Origin: an uncultured Eubacteriales bacterium
GTDB lineage: Bacteria; Bacillota; Clostridia; Christensenellales; CAG-138
Assembly: GCA_902787375.1 (NCBI GenBank)
Contig: CADAGD010000016.1
Location: 1 to 33,419 of the forward strand
DNA: 33,419 bases
Reading direction: 5' to 3'
The translations under genes and the position numbers were made by a program. This document shows positions 22,960 to 30,947 of the stretch, piece after piece; position 1 is the stretch's first letter; each line of letters starts with the position of its first letter. The notes below the pieces were generated by a model that made no database searches, was not told where the DNA came from, and saw nothing but the letters and a program-made list of their open reading frames with translations.

Positions 22960-23380
22960 TTTTATCCCCTTCCCCTTCATCACCCTTTTTATCGTTTTTG
23001 CCGAGATCAAACGCATTCATAGCCAACTTCAGCGCAACGGCAGCATTTATAAAATCTCGTTTAAGACATTTCTCTTCTTCTTTCCCGCATTTGATAACAT
23101 AGTTTAATATGTCTTTTGAATTATCCTGACTGCCTCTTGCAATTAAATTCATCGCTTCCAACAGTTTCGAACGGCTGATTCCGGCTTTGCCATCTTCCGC
23201 ATCCTTGCTGAAAAAGGACACCGCCGCTTTAAAACTACCCATTGTCATTGCCGCTCCGAAAGCTGCTATTGCCGAGCGATAAGCACTGTTTATCTTCCCG
23301 GCTTGTGATATACCAAATTTTCCATTTTGCAACACTTCCAATGCCTTTGGCAACATTGCATCAATCTGTTTTTTATTCAT
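22946..23380 (-). CDS. cmr5: Type III-B CRISPR small subunit Cmr5 (Cas11)
   Basis: The helical small subunit that lines the inside of the Cmr complex and stabilises the crRNA-target duplex. The product is 144 residues and all-alpha in character, with the pattern IDAMLPKALEVLQNGK, then YRSAIAAFGAAMTMGSFKAAVSFF matching the conserved FPxxixxxGLxxAlaFl region of Cmr5, and a highly charged tail (KNDKKGDEGEGDKNEQ). The ATG at 23380 has GGAAGTG in reasonable position; an in-frame ATG at 23395 overlaps the cmr4 stop and has GAGG only one base away. It sits between cmr4 and cmr6, the standard order. Confidence 0.85.
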   Translation of the reverse strand: MNKKQIDAMLPKALEVLQNGKFGISQAGKINSAYRSAIAAFGAAMTMGSFKAAVSFFSKDAEDGKAGISRSKLLEAMNLIARGSQDNSKDILNYVIKCGKEEEKCLKRDFINAAVALKLAMNAFDLGKNDKKGDEGEGDKNEQS

Positions 23381-23385
23381 ATCAT

Positions 23386-24189
23386 TCACTTCCATTCCTC
23401 AACCAGAGTATAGCCATAACCTATAGTAGAGTTCCCTCCGAACTGAATAATGCTGTCTTTGGGAAGCCATTTTTCAATTCTAAGCGAATCGTTACAATCC
23501 TTTGGAGGCAGTATAATCAGATAGAACACACTATGATGCGGAACAAACTCCTCATACCACAGATTATTGCTCTTGCCATTTCCATCCAGACTGTTCCTTG
23601 CGACAATGGGCAGCGGATAGTCGTCAATTTCTCTTGCTATTGCGAAGTTATCTCCAAGCAGCTTTTTTAATAGATCAAGCTGTTCAAACTCATCTTTAAT
23701 CATTTTTGTTTCCTCATCCTCAATTTCGGCATCGGCTGTGCAAAGGAACTCGGCATTGCCAAAAGCTTTTTCATCCAAATCTATCGGGTTAAGGCCTTTG
23801 AGTTCTTCCGGCATACAGTTAAAGCTCTTTACAAGTGTTATGAAATTGTTGATTATATCCACAGTAGTCGTATTGATGAAGGACATTGTGCCCTTTGATA
23901 CACGGAGAGGTCGTGTAAGCATGTTCGCGCTCATGAAAATAAACGCCCCCGGTTTCATCCTCCCATCGTTTTTATCCGAAGGTTCTCCGAATATACTGTT
24001 TGCCAAACTGGCATTATCAGTAGTCTCCACAAAATCCCTGAGCGCACCCTTCACGCCCGATGAATGGATGATGGGGCATTTTAAAAGCTCGTCCTTTTCA
24101 ACCTCATTATCTACAATACTGTAGTTTGCTGCACCTGATCCGACGTGCATATTTGTTATGCCTGTTATTTTATAAAGATGACTTTCCAT
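23386..24189 (-). CDS. cmr4: Type III-B CRISPR RAMP nuclease subunit Cmr4 (Cas7)
   Basis: The repeated backbone subunit that cuts target RNA at six-base intervals. At 267 residues it has the conserved opening NMHVGSGAANYSIVDNEVEK; Asp-27 in the VDNEVEKD loop occupies the place of the catalytic Asp of Pyrococcus Cmr4, so target-RNA slicing should be active. The motif PIIHSSGVKGALRDF and C-terminal glycine-rich FGGNSTIGYGY complete the RAMP fold. GGAGG precedes the ATG, 46 bp after cmr3. Confidence 0.92.
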   Translation of the reverse strand: MESHLYKITGITNMHVGSGAANYSIVDNEVEKDELLKCPIIHSSGVKGALRDFVETTDNASLANSIFGEPSDKNDGRMKPGAFIFMSANMLTRPLRVSKGTMSFINTTTVDIINNFITLVKSFNCMPEELKGLNPIDLDEKAFGNAEFLCTADAEIEDEETKMIKDEFEQLDLLKKLLGDNFAIAREIDDYPLPIVARNSLDGNGKSNNLWYEEFVPHHSVFYLIILPPKDCNDSLRIEKWLPKDSIIQFGGNSTIGYGYTLVEEWK

Positions 24190-24235
24190 TTATTTATCCT
24201 CCGTTTTATTTATGTAGTTAAATTCATTGAGTCCT

Positions 24236-25474
24236 TTATTGTGTCAACGCATCATTGCGGACACATGTTGGTACGGTAACGAATGTATTGAAACCAATAG
24301 TTTCAGCAGCTTCGTTCCCCATGGCTGTGATCCATTTATTTGCCTTTTCCTCGTTCTCAAACATGAGTACGCTGCCCGCCTTGAGCATATGGTACATGTC
24401 GTGTGAATCTTTTTTCATATATATCCCTGTCGATCCATCCTGCTTTTTCCCAGACAATTTTGTAGTCAAAGCACGGTAATCGCGCGTGTGTGTGACAGCG
24501 AATAAAACCGACTTGTATTTATTCGGTTTCATAAACGCATCGCCAAGGCAATAAACAAATGCAAATTGCTCATAGCATTTTGCACATGAACGGGTTTTAT
24601 GTCGTTCTGTAAGAAATTCCGCGGTTTTAATACCTAAATCAGGTTCATTATATTTCTTAATCTCAACAGCGAAAGCCGACCGCCCCTGACCGAGATAAGC
24701 GGTACGCTTTAATGGCGCAGAATTATTCCAATCATACTCGGTTATGCTTCTGTTTTCCTCATTGCGCAGAACACCGTCTTCATCCGCTTTGCAAGCGAGC
24801 TCGCAAATCACGGCAAAGGAATGATCCTTTTTAAGCATCTTCATTTCTCTCTTGAAAAAACCGTCATTTCCCTTTCTTCGATTAATTCCAATCTGGGTAT
24901 TCGGTTCTATGAGGTTAGCCCATATCTTGCCATCACTTAGAGAAACGAATCCTGAAACCGGCTCGTCTTTGGGATTATACTCATAGGAAAACAGCTTTTT
25001 ACCATCGAGCGTTTCCATTTTTTCAAATATTTCAAACGGAGCATACTCACCACACCCGTTTTTCGTGTTATGATCAAGCGGTACGGGAATAAACATTTCA
25101 TCGGCTTTATTCATAATAAACACAGGCGAAACCGACTTGATACAGCCGAATGGAGATGTTCCCATCGCATGCTCCATATCGGGCTTGAAGCTATGCTCTC
25201 CTACAAGCGCATTCTCGCAATCACTAAATTCAGAGAAATCTGTCGAGCTCCTGCCATTATCAAGCAACAAGAGAAGCCTCAAAGCTCCCAGTATAGTTGA
25301 TTGAGATGGAGTGTCCTCGCTGCGGGCAAAATAAAGCGACTGAGCAATTCTCAGCGGTGTTTCTTTATTGGCGTCAACTTCGCTCTGTGGTTCCTTTATT
25401 TTGTACGCCAAAGTCTTTTCCTTCCCGAAAAAATACGGCTCAGCAGGAGTAAACTTTATCAGATATTTGCTCAT
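24236..25474 (-). CDS. cmr3: Type III-B CRISPR protein Cmr3 (Cas5-like)
   Basis: A 412-residue Cas5-like RAMP that binds the crRNA 5' handle and Cas10. It starts KYLIKFTPAEPYFFG and has TPSQSTILGALRLLLLL near 55-70, both characteristic of Cmr3. YLGQGRSAFAV and the C-terminal glycine/phenylalanine block (ETIGFNTFV) are later landmarks. The ATG overlaps the stop of cas10 by four bases (ATGA), so translation is coupled. A cluster CAKCYEQFAFVYC may be a small metal site. Confidence 0.88.
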   Translation of the reverse strand: MSKYLIKFTPAEPYFFGKEKTLAYKIKEPQSEVDANKETPLRIAQSLYFARSEDTPSQSTILGALRLLLLLDNGRSSTDFSEFSDCENALVGEHSFKPDMEHAMGTSPFGCIKSVSPVFIMNKADEMFIPVPLDHNTKNGCGEYAPFEIFEKMETLDGKKLFSYEYNPKDEPVSGFVSLSDGKIWANLIEPNTQIGINRRKGNDGFFKREMKMLKKDHSFAVICELACKADEDGVLRNEENRSITEYDWNNSAPLKRTAYLGQGRSAFAVEIKKYNEPDLGIKTAEFLTERHKTRSCAKCYEQFAFVYCLGDAFMKPNKYKSVLFAVTHTRDYRALTTKLSGKKQDGSTGIYMKKDSHDMYHMLKAGSVLMFENEEKANKWITAMGNEAAETIGFNTFVTVPTCVRNDALTQ

Positions 25475-27093
25475 TTTTCCTCACCCGTCTTTCCCTTTTC
25501 ATCAGTATCGGTCTTATCTGCTTTCTCGTCGTAGAATTTAATAATGCGAAGCAGGTTGTTCAGGGCAGCAGCATAATTGTATTGTTTTTCATCAGTTTCA
25601 ACCTTCTTCCCATCTTTATCCAATGCCAGTATATCGCCATTAAGTATATGATCGCAATACAATGTAGGAAGTTCGTCATGAAGGTAATCATTGCCGCTAT
25701 GGAAGTCCGCATCGAAAGTATTTACAAACAGATTCTTCACCTGTTCCGGCTTGACCGAATTGAACAGCTTCTCGAAGAGCTTTATTTTTGTAAACGCGGA
25801 GAGTAGGATATCATCATCTCCCCTATTAGTTATTACTCTATCTAAAAGACTGATTACACGATTTAATGACATGATATCTTCAGCAAGGACGCTGTTCTTT
25901 ATCCATATTGTGTTTGCTTTTCCCGAATGCTTGATAAGCCGCATGGAAACGGAGTCCTTATATTCCTTATCTTTCTTTGCTCCCTCAAGCAGATTTTCTG
26001 AGTCCTCTAATGCTTCATAAAGAGGATAGTTTTTGTGGCATAGTGTTATTCCGAATGTGAGCGAAGGGGTGTATTCCTCAGCATTTTCATCTTTCTTTTT
26101 TCTTGCTTCATTGGCTTTTTGGAACACAGGATCAAGCATCTTCCTGAACAGCTCATTAGCCTCACGCGCAAACATCACCAGATGCTTTCCATTGGATTCG
26201 CACGGCATTAGAGCAAGAAGATCATCGCCTCCCGCATATATGGTGACGCCATTATATGCCTTTACGAGCTTCGACAGCTTTATGCAGAAGGAAATACATT
26301 TGTCGGAAAAATCATGAAAATCCTCTTTCTTTTCAAGCTCCGCTATAGTTTTGCCAACATTATCCCCATCAGCACGGACGACGGCGTAATAATAATGGCG
26401 TTTCTTATCACTGCCTTGTGTACCTCCTGCGGCAATGCTGCCAAGGTCACGAATTTTCTCTTCATAATCAATAAGCTGCCAATACTTCGGATCAATGTGC
26501 AGGTTGTTTTTAGCAATCTTCTTGATCCTATCGTTGCGAGTTTTATCGTTGCCTTCATTTGTAAACAATGCGAGTATCGGGTTTATGCATTCCTTTGCAA
26601 CAAAAGCCTTTTCAAGCTCCATGCTGTTAATCAGCTTATCGCTTCCAGATATGGGATTGCTCGCCTCATACTCCACCGCAGAGATCATAACGTATTCCGA
26701 AAGAAACTTGTCCTTATAATCATCGTTAAAATGGATGTCATTATCATTATAAAGAAACTTTTCTTTAACGTCATTCAGCACAAGTTCCCTGATTTTGTTT
26801 AGCTTTTTAAGAGTAAAACCATCCGGCTTTTCGAAAATGATATGATCGTGCAAAAGCCCAACTCCGGGACAACTATCAAGCACGGACTCATCGGAAATAT
26901 AAGGCGTAATAAAGCTCTCATTATCAATGCCGCTCTCCTTCAACCTATCTCGCAGCCCCCTTGCGATATATGAGAACATGTAGCTCGAAGCCCACAAGGC
27001 CGATGGTGTCGAAACAATATCCATTGTTTCAAAAACCGGACCTATGGTTATGGCAATATAGGTTGGTTTGCTATTGCTATTTAATTCCATCAT
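25471..27093 (-). CDS. cas10: Type III-B Cas10 (Cmr2), HD-less, with intact GGDD cyclase motif
   Basis: The large signalling subunit. Its 540 residues begin directly with the first cyclase-like domain (YIAITIGPVFETMDIVSTPS, then LWASSYMFSYIAR), and no HD nuclease domain precedes it; relatives with HD are usually 700-1000 residues. The active palm domain has VVRADGDNVGKT (239-249) and the metal-binding IYAGGDDLLAL (GGDD 288-291), so nucleotide messenger synthesis should be possible. The segment GVGLLHDHIIFE (77-88) lies in the region where SAM-AMP-making relatives carry substrate residues. The start is after AGGAGGGG and overlaps cmr1 by 17 bases; a second ATG follows directly. DNA cleavage by this protein is unlikely. 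Messenger type (SAM-AMP or cyclic oligoadenylate) is not decided by sequence. Confidence 0.93.
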   Translation of the reverse strand: MMELNSNSKPTYIAITIGPVFETMDIVSTPSALWASSYMFSYIARGLRDRLKESGIDNESFITPYISDESVLDSCPGVGLLHDHIIFEKPDGFTLKKLNKIRELVLNDVKEKFLYNDNDIHFNDDYKDKFLSEYVMISAVEYEASNPISGSDKLINSMELEKAFVAKECINPILALFTNEGNDKTRNDRIKKIAKNNLHIDPKYWQLIDYEEKIRDLGSIAAGGTQGSDKKRHYYYAVVRADGDNVGKTIAELEKKEDFHDFSDKCISFCIKLSKLVKAYNGVTIYAGGDDLLALMPCESNGKHLVMFAREANELFRKMLDPVFQKANEARKKKDENAEEYTPSLTFGITLCHKNYPLYEALEDSENLLEGAKKDKEYKDSVSMRLIKHSGKANTIWIKNSVLAEDIMSLNRVISLLDRVITNRGDDDILLSAFTKIKLFEKLFNSVKPEQVKNLFVNTFDADFHSGNDYLHDELPTLYCDHILNGDILALDKDGKKVETDEKQYNYAAALNNLLRIIKFYDEKADKTDTDEKGKTGEEK

Positions 27094-28453
27094 TATTGTC
27101 CCCTCCTACATTTACCGATTCAAGTGCAAGTTTTGCTGCGAAAGAATATGGATATCCACAAGCCTTCATCCCACTTTGGACTTTGTCAGAGTAATAATAA
27201 TCAATAAAACCATTTATAAATACTCTCCAATCTATATTGCCAGGAGTACTAATTGGATGTCCATTTTCTCTTATAAACTTTGCTTTCTCATTAAAATCTT
27301 TCTCTTGTTTGAACCATCTGCTTTCTTTGTTGGAAAGTAAGAAATAAAACTCCCTACCAAGAATACCTTTGTCTTCAATACTATTAAAAACAAAAAACAA
27401 GTACTCATCAATGATCTTAATTGTGATGGGTGAACGCATACGTTCAATCTGATCTGAAGGCTTATCAATACTGTATATGTTAACTTTTATTCTTTTTATA
27501 CGATTTTTATCTATGGATGCCACCTCGTTTCCCTCAAGCTTTTTTGTTTGATACTCATAGTTATTGGGCAATCCCAACAAAGCCCTGATAAAAGTGTAGT
27601 TTTGATTTGACGTTTTTGTTGTATGAAAAACATTTTCCTTAATGAAAGCTTTTTCGCTTTTTAACGCTACTTGATTACAATAGTCAAAGAATCCCCTTTG
27701 TGCATAACTCTTGACATATTTCTCAGGATAATCTCCATCACGCGTAAGGTTTACTCCACCCTTCATAACCGAATAAATGGATGCTGCATAATCCATCATT
27801 TGGCTACTGCTACTTGAATCAGCTTTAACATATATGGCGGGCAATCCCAACGAACGGAAGAATCTCACCGGATTAGTAGCCTTCCAATTTGGATCATGTC
27901 TTTTGGCAACAAGTCTAAAACTTCCAAATCCTTTAGTCTGACGCATTCCGAAGTTGTTGATAAAAAAGAATTCTTCGATGCATTCATCTATTTTGTCGCG
28001 CAATCCTTTAATCATACAAACGATTGTAACAACAATTTTCTCTTTATAGGACACGGTTTCTTTGAATGCCTCATCGACCTTATTACAATAATCTTTGATT
28101 GAGAGTCTGCCCTCGATCATATTACCAAAATACATCTTGTTTATCTGAGGATCGTATCTCCCTGTCGATAATAATTTACTCTCTTTTTCCCCCATCCTTT
28201 TGCAGTCTTTTTTCAGTTCAGCATTTTTGCTTATCTCAGGATTTTCATCAGGGGCGGTAATTGTCATTCTGTAATTGAGTGCTTCCGTATCTCCAAGCTT
28301 CCACTCTTTCTTGACTTCACACCTTTTCCTGATATACTTGTCCAACTTTGGTTTGACCTCCGTTGCGCGCAGAGTAGCCCCATGCTCACCATACTGGAAG
28401 TGTATAATGGGCGTCTGCTGCGTGAGCTCATAGAATCTTTCGAAACTTCTCAT
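27077..28453 (-). CDS. cmr1: Type III-B CRISPR RAMP protein Cmr1-like
   Basis: A 458-residue RAMP at the position of Cmr1, the subunit that seats the crRNA 3' end and helps bind target. Near the N-terminus TPIIHFQYGEHGATLRATEV then KPKLDKYI matches the LRaxelKpxLd motif of Cmr1, and FGMRQTKGFGSFRLVAKR (about 168-185) is the glycine-rich RNA-binding loop. The second half is a longer divergent region. The ATG at 28451-28453 is chosen because GAGGAGG is eight bases away; another ATG six bases earlier is only two bases from that site. The stop lies inside the start of cas10, so the genes are coupled. Confidence 0.82.
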   Translation of the reverse strand: MRSFERFYELTQQTPIIHFQYGEHGATLRATEVKPKLDKYIRKRCEVKKEWKLGDTEALNYRMTITAPDENPEISKNAELKKDCKRMGEKESKLLSTGRYDPQINKMYFGNMIEGRLSIKDYCNKVDEAFKETVSYKEKIVVTIVCMIKGLRDKIDECIEEFFFINNFGMRQTKGFGSFRLVAKRHDPNWKATNPVRFFRSLGLPAIYVKADSSSSSQMMDYAASIYSVMKGGVNLTRDGDYPEKYVKSYAQRGFFDYCNQVALKSEKAFIKENVFHTTKTSNQNYTFIRALLGLPNNYEYQTKKLEGNEVASIDKNRIKRIKVNIYSIDKPSDQIERMRSPITIKIIDEYLFFVFNSIEDKGILGREFYFLLSNKESRWFKQEKDFNEKAKFIRENGHPISTPGNIDWRVFINGFIDYYYSDKVQSGMKACGYPYSFAAKLALESVNVGGDNNDGIK

Positions 28454-28466
28454 AGGCATGTCCTCC

Positions 28467-28937
28467 TCATTGGTTTATTTTTCTGTTCAAATCGTCAACA
28501 ATACTCTGTACTGTTTTAAGATTATCACTCAGTTTTTTAACATCGGAAACATAATTACAAGCCCTCTCGATGTTATTGACGCTTGTTTTGACTTCGCTTA
28601 ATTCGTTCTTCAACTCGGTGATTCCCGAATCGAGCTTACCGTTGATTTCATCAAGAGTGCTTTTCTTCTCTTTTTCGGGCGTATCTGCCACCATGAAGCA
28701 TTCTTTTCCCATTTTATTAAGTGCCTTAACAATTCCTATCTGAGAATCAAAGCTGTCCATGGCAGCCATCCATTGTGTACGGAAGAACGGATCAAGCTTT
28801 TGCCAATCATTTCGCATCAAGGCAATAAGTTGAAAATAGTATTTTTTTGTATGGCATGGGCTGTTTCTTGTAAAGTAGAAGAAAAACTTAGCCCATCCCA
28901 TATGCGTGCGTAACTTGGAAATATTCTTGTCCTTCAA
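28467..28937 (-). CDS. Unknown coiled-coil protein inside the Cmr operon
   Basis: A 156-residue protein between the CorA-like gene and cmr1. Residues 1-85 form an aromatic-rich helical domain (WAKFFFYFTRNSPCHTKKYY, MRNDWQKLDPFFRTQWMAAM). Residues 92-156 form a long amphipathic coiled coil (LDEINGKLDSGITELKNELS and following heptads) predicted to oligomerise. It has no membrane helix, nuclease motif, CARF fold or SAM-AMP lyase or phosphodiesterase signature that I can see. The start is TTG at 28937 with a strong AGGAGGG seven bases upstream, 14 bp after the CorA-like stop. Its fixed place suggests an accessory linking the Cmr complex to the membrane effector, which is inference. Confidence 0.8.
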   Translation of the reverse strand: MKDKNISKLRTHMGWAKFFFYFTRNSPCHTKKYYFQLIALMRNDWQKLDPFFRTQWMAAMDSFDSQIGIVKALNKMGKECFMVADTPEKEKKSTLDEINGKLDSGITELKNELSEVKTSVNNIERACNYVSDVKKLSDNLKTVQSIVDDLNRKINQ

Positions 28938-28951
28938 ATGTATCCCTCCTT

Positions 28952-30553
28952 TTATTTTCTTCTTCTATAAACAAAGTTAACTGCGCTAAATGCAATCATG
29001 CCAAGAACGAACAAAACACCAAACAAGATTAATGCTTCTTTTGCTCCTGCGGCAGTAGCAACTTCCTTTGCTCCTGCCTCAATACCGTCTTTGGGAACCT
29101 GTTCCCAGCCGAACAGCCTACTGATCCATACCTGAAAGTCATCCTTAAATATACCGGCAATTGAAAGAATCGCTCCGAGAACGGTGAACCTATAGCCCAT
29201 CTTGTTGAAGCCAAGACCTGTCATGGTTTCGGAGGTTTCAAACAATCCATTAAGCTGCGACTTTACGTTCTCCAATTCAGTCTTGATATTGAATGAGTCC
29301 TTGAACATATCGTAAAGCTCGATCGCCTGCTCCTGAGAGCTTATCTCGCTAAAGCATAGCTGACTTTCAAAAACGGAAAAGCTTTCCTGAATGTTTCTTA
29401 CAGCCGATATGGAGGCAAGGTTTGTACGCTTGCCAAAGCTCATATCCTTAGAAATCGAAGCTATCCTGCCCTGGAACAATATCAGCGACGCACGCTGTGC
29501 AAGGCAAAGGCAAGCCATCTTAACATATTCGGTCAAAAAGTAACCTATCAAATATGTTGCACCTCCATCCGTCAAAAATACGATGCTCTGTGCCGCTATC
29601 GCATATATGCTATTATTGTCCAACCATCGTTCATATACATGCTCGGATAGCAGCTTTTTTCTCATCCCCCTATCCTGACAACTGCATTTTTCATGAATGT
29701 CTATGAATATGAACTCATACAGCGATTTTTCAAGCTTCGAATCACATAGATACGCATATTCCCCGTCTTCATTCTTTGAAAGCATACCATGTGTAAGCTC
29801 TTTATCGGTCACAGTACAAGCTACAAACATTCTGTCATCGAGTATGGGGCGAATGTATATCTGCTTTCTGTTATTAGACTGATTGGAAACGAAGCTGTAT
29901 TCGGAGCCGAATCCAAGCAGCTTCCGCACGAAGCCCGCCATATAATCGAGGTTTATCCTTTGGCGCATATCATCCTTACTCAAGTCGGATACGCCGCCTA
30001 TAAATGCGCTGAAGTCGGTCGTGAAGTTGCCAAGATTCGGTATATCTATCTCCAGCTTGTCCGCACAAATAGATTTCGATTTGTTGATTATCGGAGGTAA
30101 TACCCTGCGCCCATAATCATTTATCGCCTTTACGGAAGCAATATCTTTATAGGAATGATTCTCACATTCGAGCATAAGCAGAATCACGCCGCTTGAATAA
30201 ATCTTTAACCTGACGGCATTCAGCAAAAGCTCATAGGTATTAGTGCCTTTTACAATCCTATAAACGGCTTTGTTTTTGACTAAAGCCTCCGCCATTATAA
30301 ACGAGCTTACAACCTGCCCATCATAGCCATAGAGTGCGCCTCGTGCCTGCGGATAGAAATACTGGTATTCTGCATAAAAATCGAGAGGCTCATCCTCATT
30401 TGAAAAGCCTGTTCCCGGATCAGGATCAGCACTCTTCCAATATGAGTTTTTTCTGAAAAGCTTGCAAAGCTTGTCATATGACATATTTCCTCGTCCCTCG
30501 GACGCCCATGTCAACGGAAGGATAAAGGTATGATAACTATATGCGTCGTTCAC
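28952..30553 (-). CDS. CorA-like membrane protein, predicted CRISPR signal effector
   Basis: A 533-residue protein heading the Cmr operon. A large soluble N-terminal part (1-405) leads into a coiled-coil helix (about 411-445), a first membrane helix (YRFTVLGAILSIAGIF, 454-469), a short outside loop, and a final helix (ALILFGVLFVLGMIAFSAV, 507-525) ending in the basic tail YRRRK. This two-helix, basic-tail layout is that of CorA cation channels, but the GMN selectivity motif is absent; IFKDD occupies its place. CorA-type proteins linked to type III-B loci act as SAM-AMP-gated membrane effectors in Bacteroides. The start codon is GTG with AAAGGAGGT seven bases ahead. CorA assignment rests on topology and context rather than on a conserved motif. 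Confidence 0.72.
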   Translation of the reverse strand: MNDAYSYHTFILPLTWASEGRGNMSYDKLCKLFRKNSYWKSADPDPGTGFSNEDEPLDFYAEYQYFYPQARGALYGYDGQVVSSFIMAEALVKNKAVYRIVKGTNTYELLLNAVRLKIYSSGVILLMLECENHSYKDIASVKAINDYGRRVLPPIINKSKSICADKLEIDIPNLGNFTTDFSAFIGGVSDLSKDDMRQRINLDYMAGFVRKLLGFGSEYSFVSNQSNNRKQIYIRPILDDRMFVACTVTDKELTHGMLSKNEDGEYAYLCDSKLEKSLYEFIFIDIHEKCSCQDRGMRKKLLSEHVYERWLDNNSIYAIAAQSIVFLTDGGATYLIGYFLTEYVKMACLCLAQRASLILFQGRIASISKDMSFGKRTNLASISAVRNIQESFSVFESQLCFSEISSQEQAIELYDMFKDSFNIKTELENVKSQLNGLFETSETMTGLGFNKMGYRFTVLGAILSIAGIFKDDFQVWISRLFGWEQVPKDGIEAGAKEVATAAGAKEALILFGVLFVLGMIAFSAVNFVYRRRK

Positions 30554-30947
30554 TCAGCAACCTCCTTTAGACATTAAATCGACAATTAACTATATTTTAT
30601 TATAACATATATGATATTTTTTGTCAAGTGCATACCGTTCCTCCTGAACGATGCGTTTTGGTTGCCTGTTATATTTGTAAAATGAATATTTTATGTTTTT
30701 TCAACCGGCTGCGTTCTTTTGATAAAATGCCCTTTGGGAAAAATTGCTTGCCGTTTTATATAAAACTCTTTACCGAATATCGTTCCTATAAATTTAAAAG
30801 ACAAGTTTCATATATTAATCAAGAATTGTAAAAGCGAGCATGGTGTAAACGGCTTCTGCTCACCATAATGTATAGAGTGCTATTTCATAAAAAAAGAGTG
30901 GCAAACAGCACCCAACAGTTGTATAATTGTTTTCGGAGGTGTTTTTT
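30554..30947. other. Divergent promoter region between the Cmr operon and the exonuclease gene
   Basis: 394 bp with no convincing gene. It contains the cmr promoter (30599-30627) and, on the plus strand, a possible -10 TATAAT at 30922-30927 with a weak -35 TGGCAA at 30899-30904 for the exonuclease gene. No CRISPR repeats are present. The middle is AT-rich and otherwise featureless. Confidence 0.6.
30599..30627 (-). promoter_or_regulatory. Perfect sigma-A promoter of the Cmr operon
   Basis: Minus strand -35 TTGACA (30627-30622), 17-bp AT-rich spacer, -10 TATAAT (30604-30599): full consensus, about 45 bp before the GTG start. It implies constitutive, strong expression of the entire defence operon. 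Confidence 0.88.

Noticed and set aside
30628..30831. 67-codon plus-strand frame in the gap upstream of the exonuclease
   Set aside because: No ribosome binding site, odd Cys/Phe-rich composition from AT-rich DNA, starts directly at the cmr promoter.
30554..30947. CRISPR array expected beside the cmr operon
   Set aside because: No regularly spaced direct repeats of 28-37 bases seen here or at 22157-22224.
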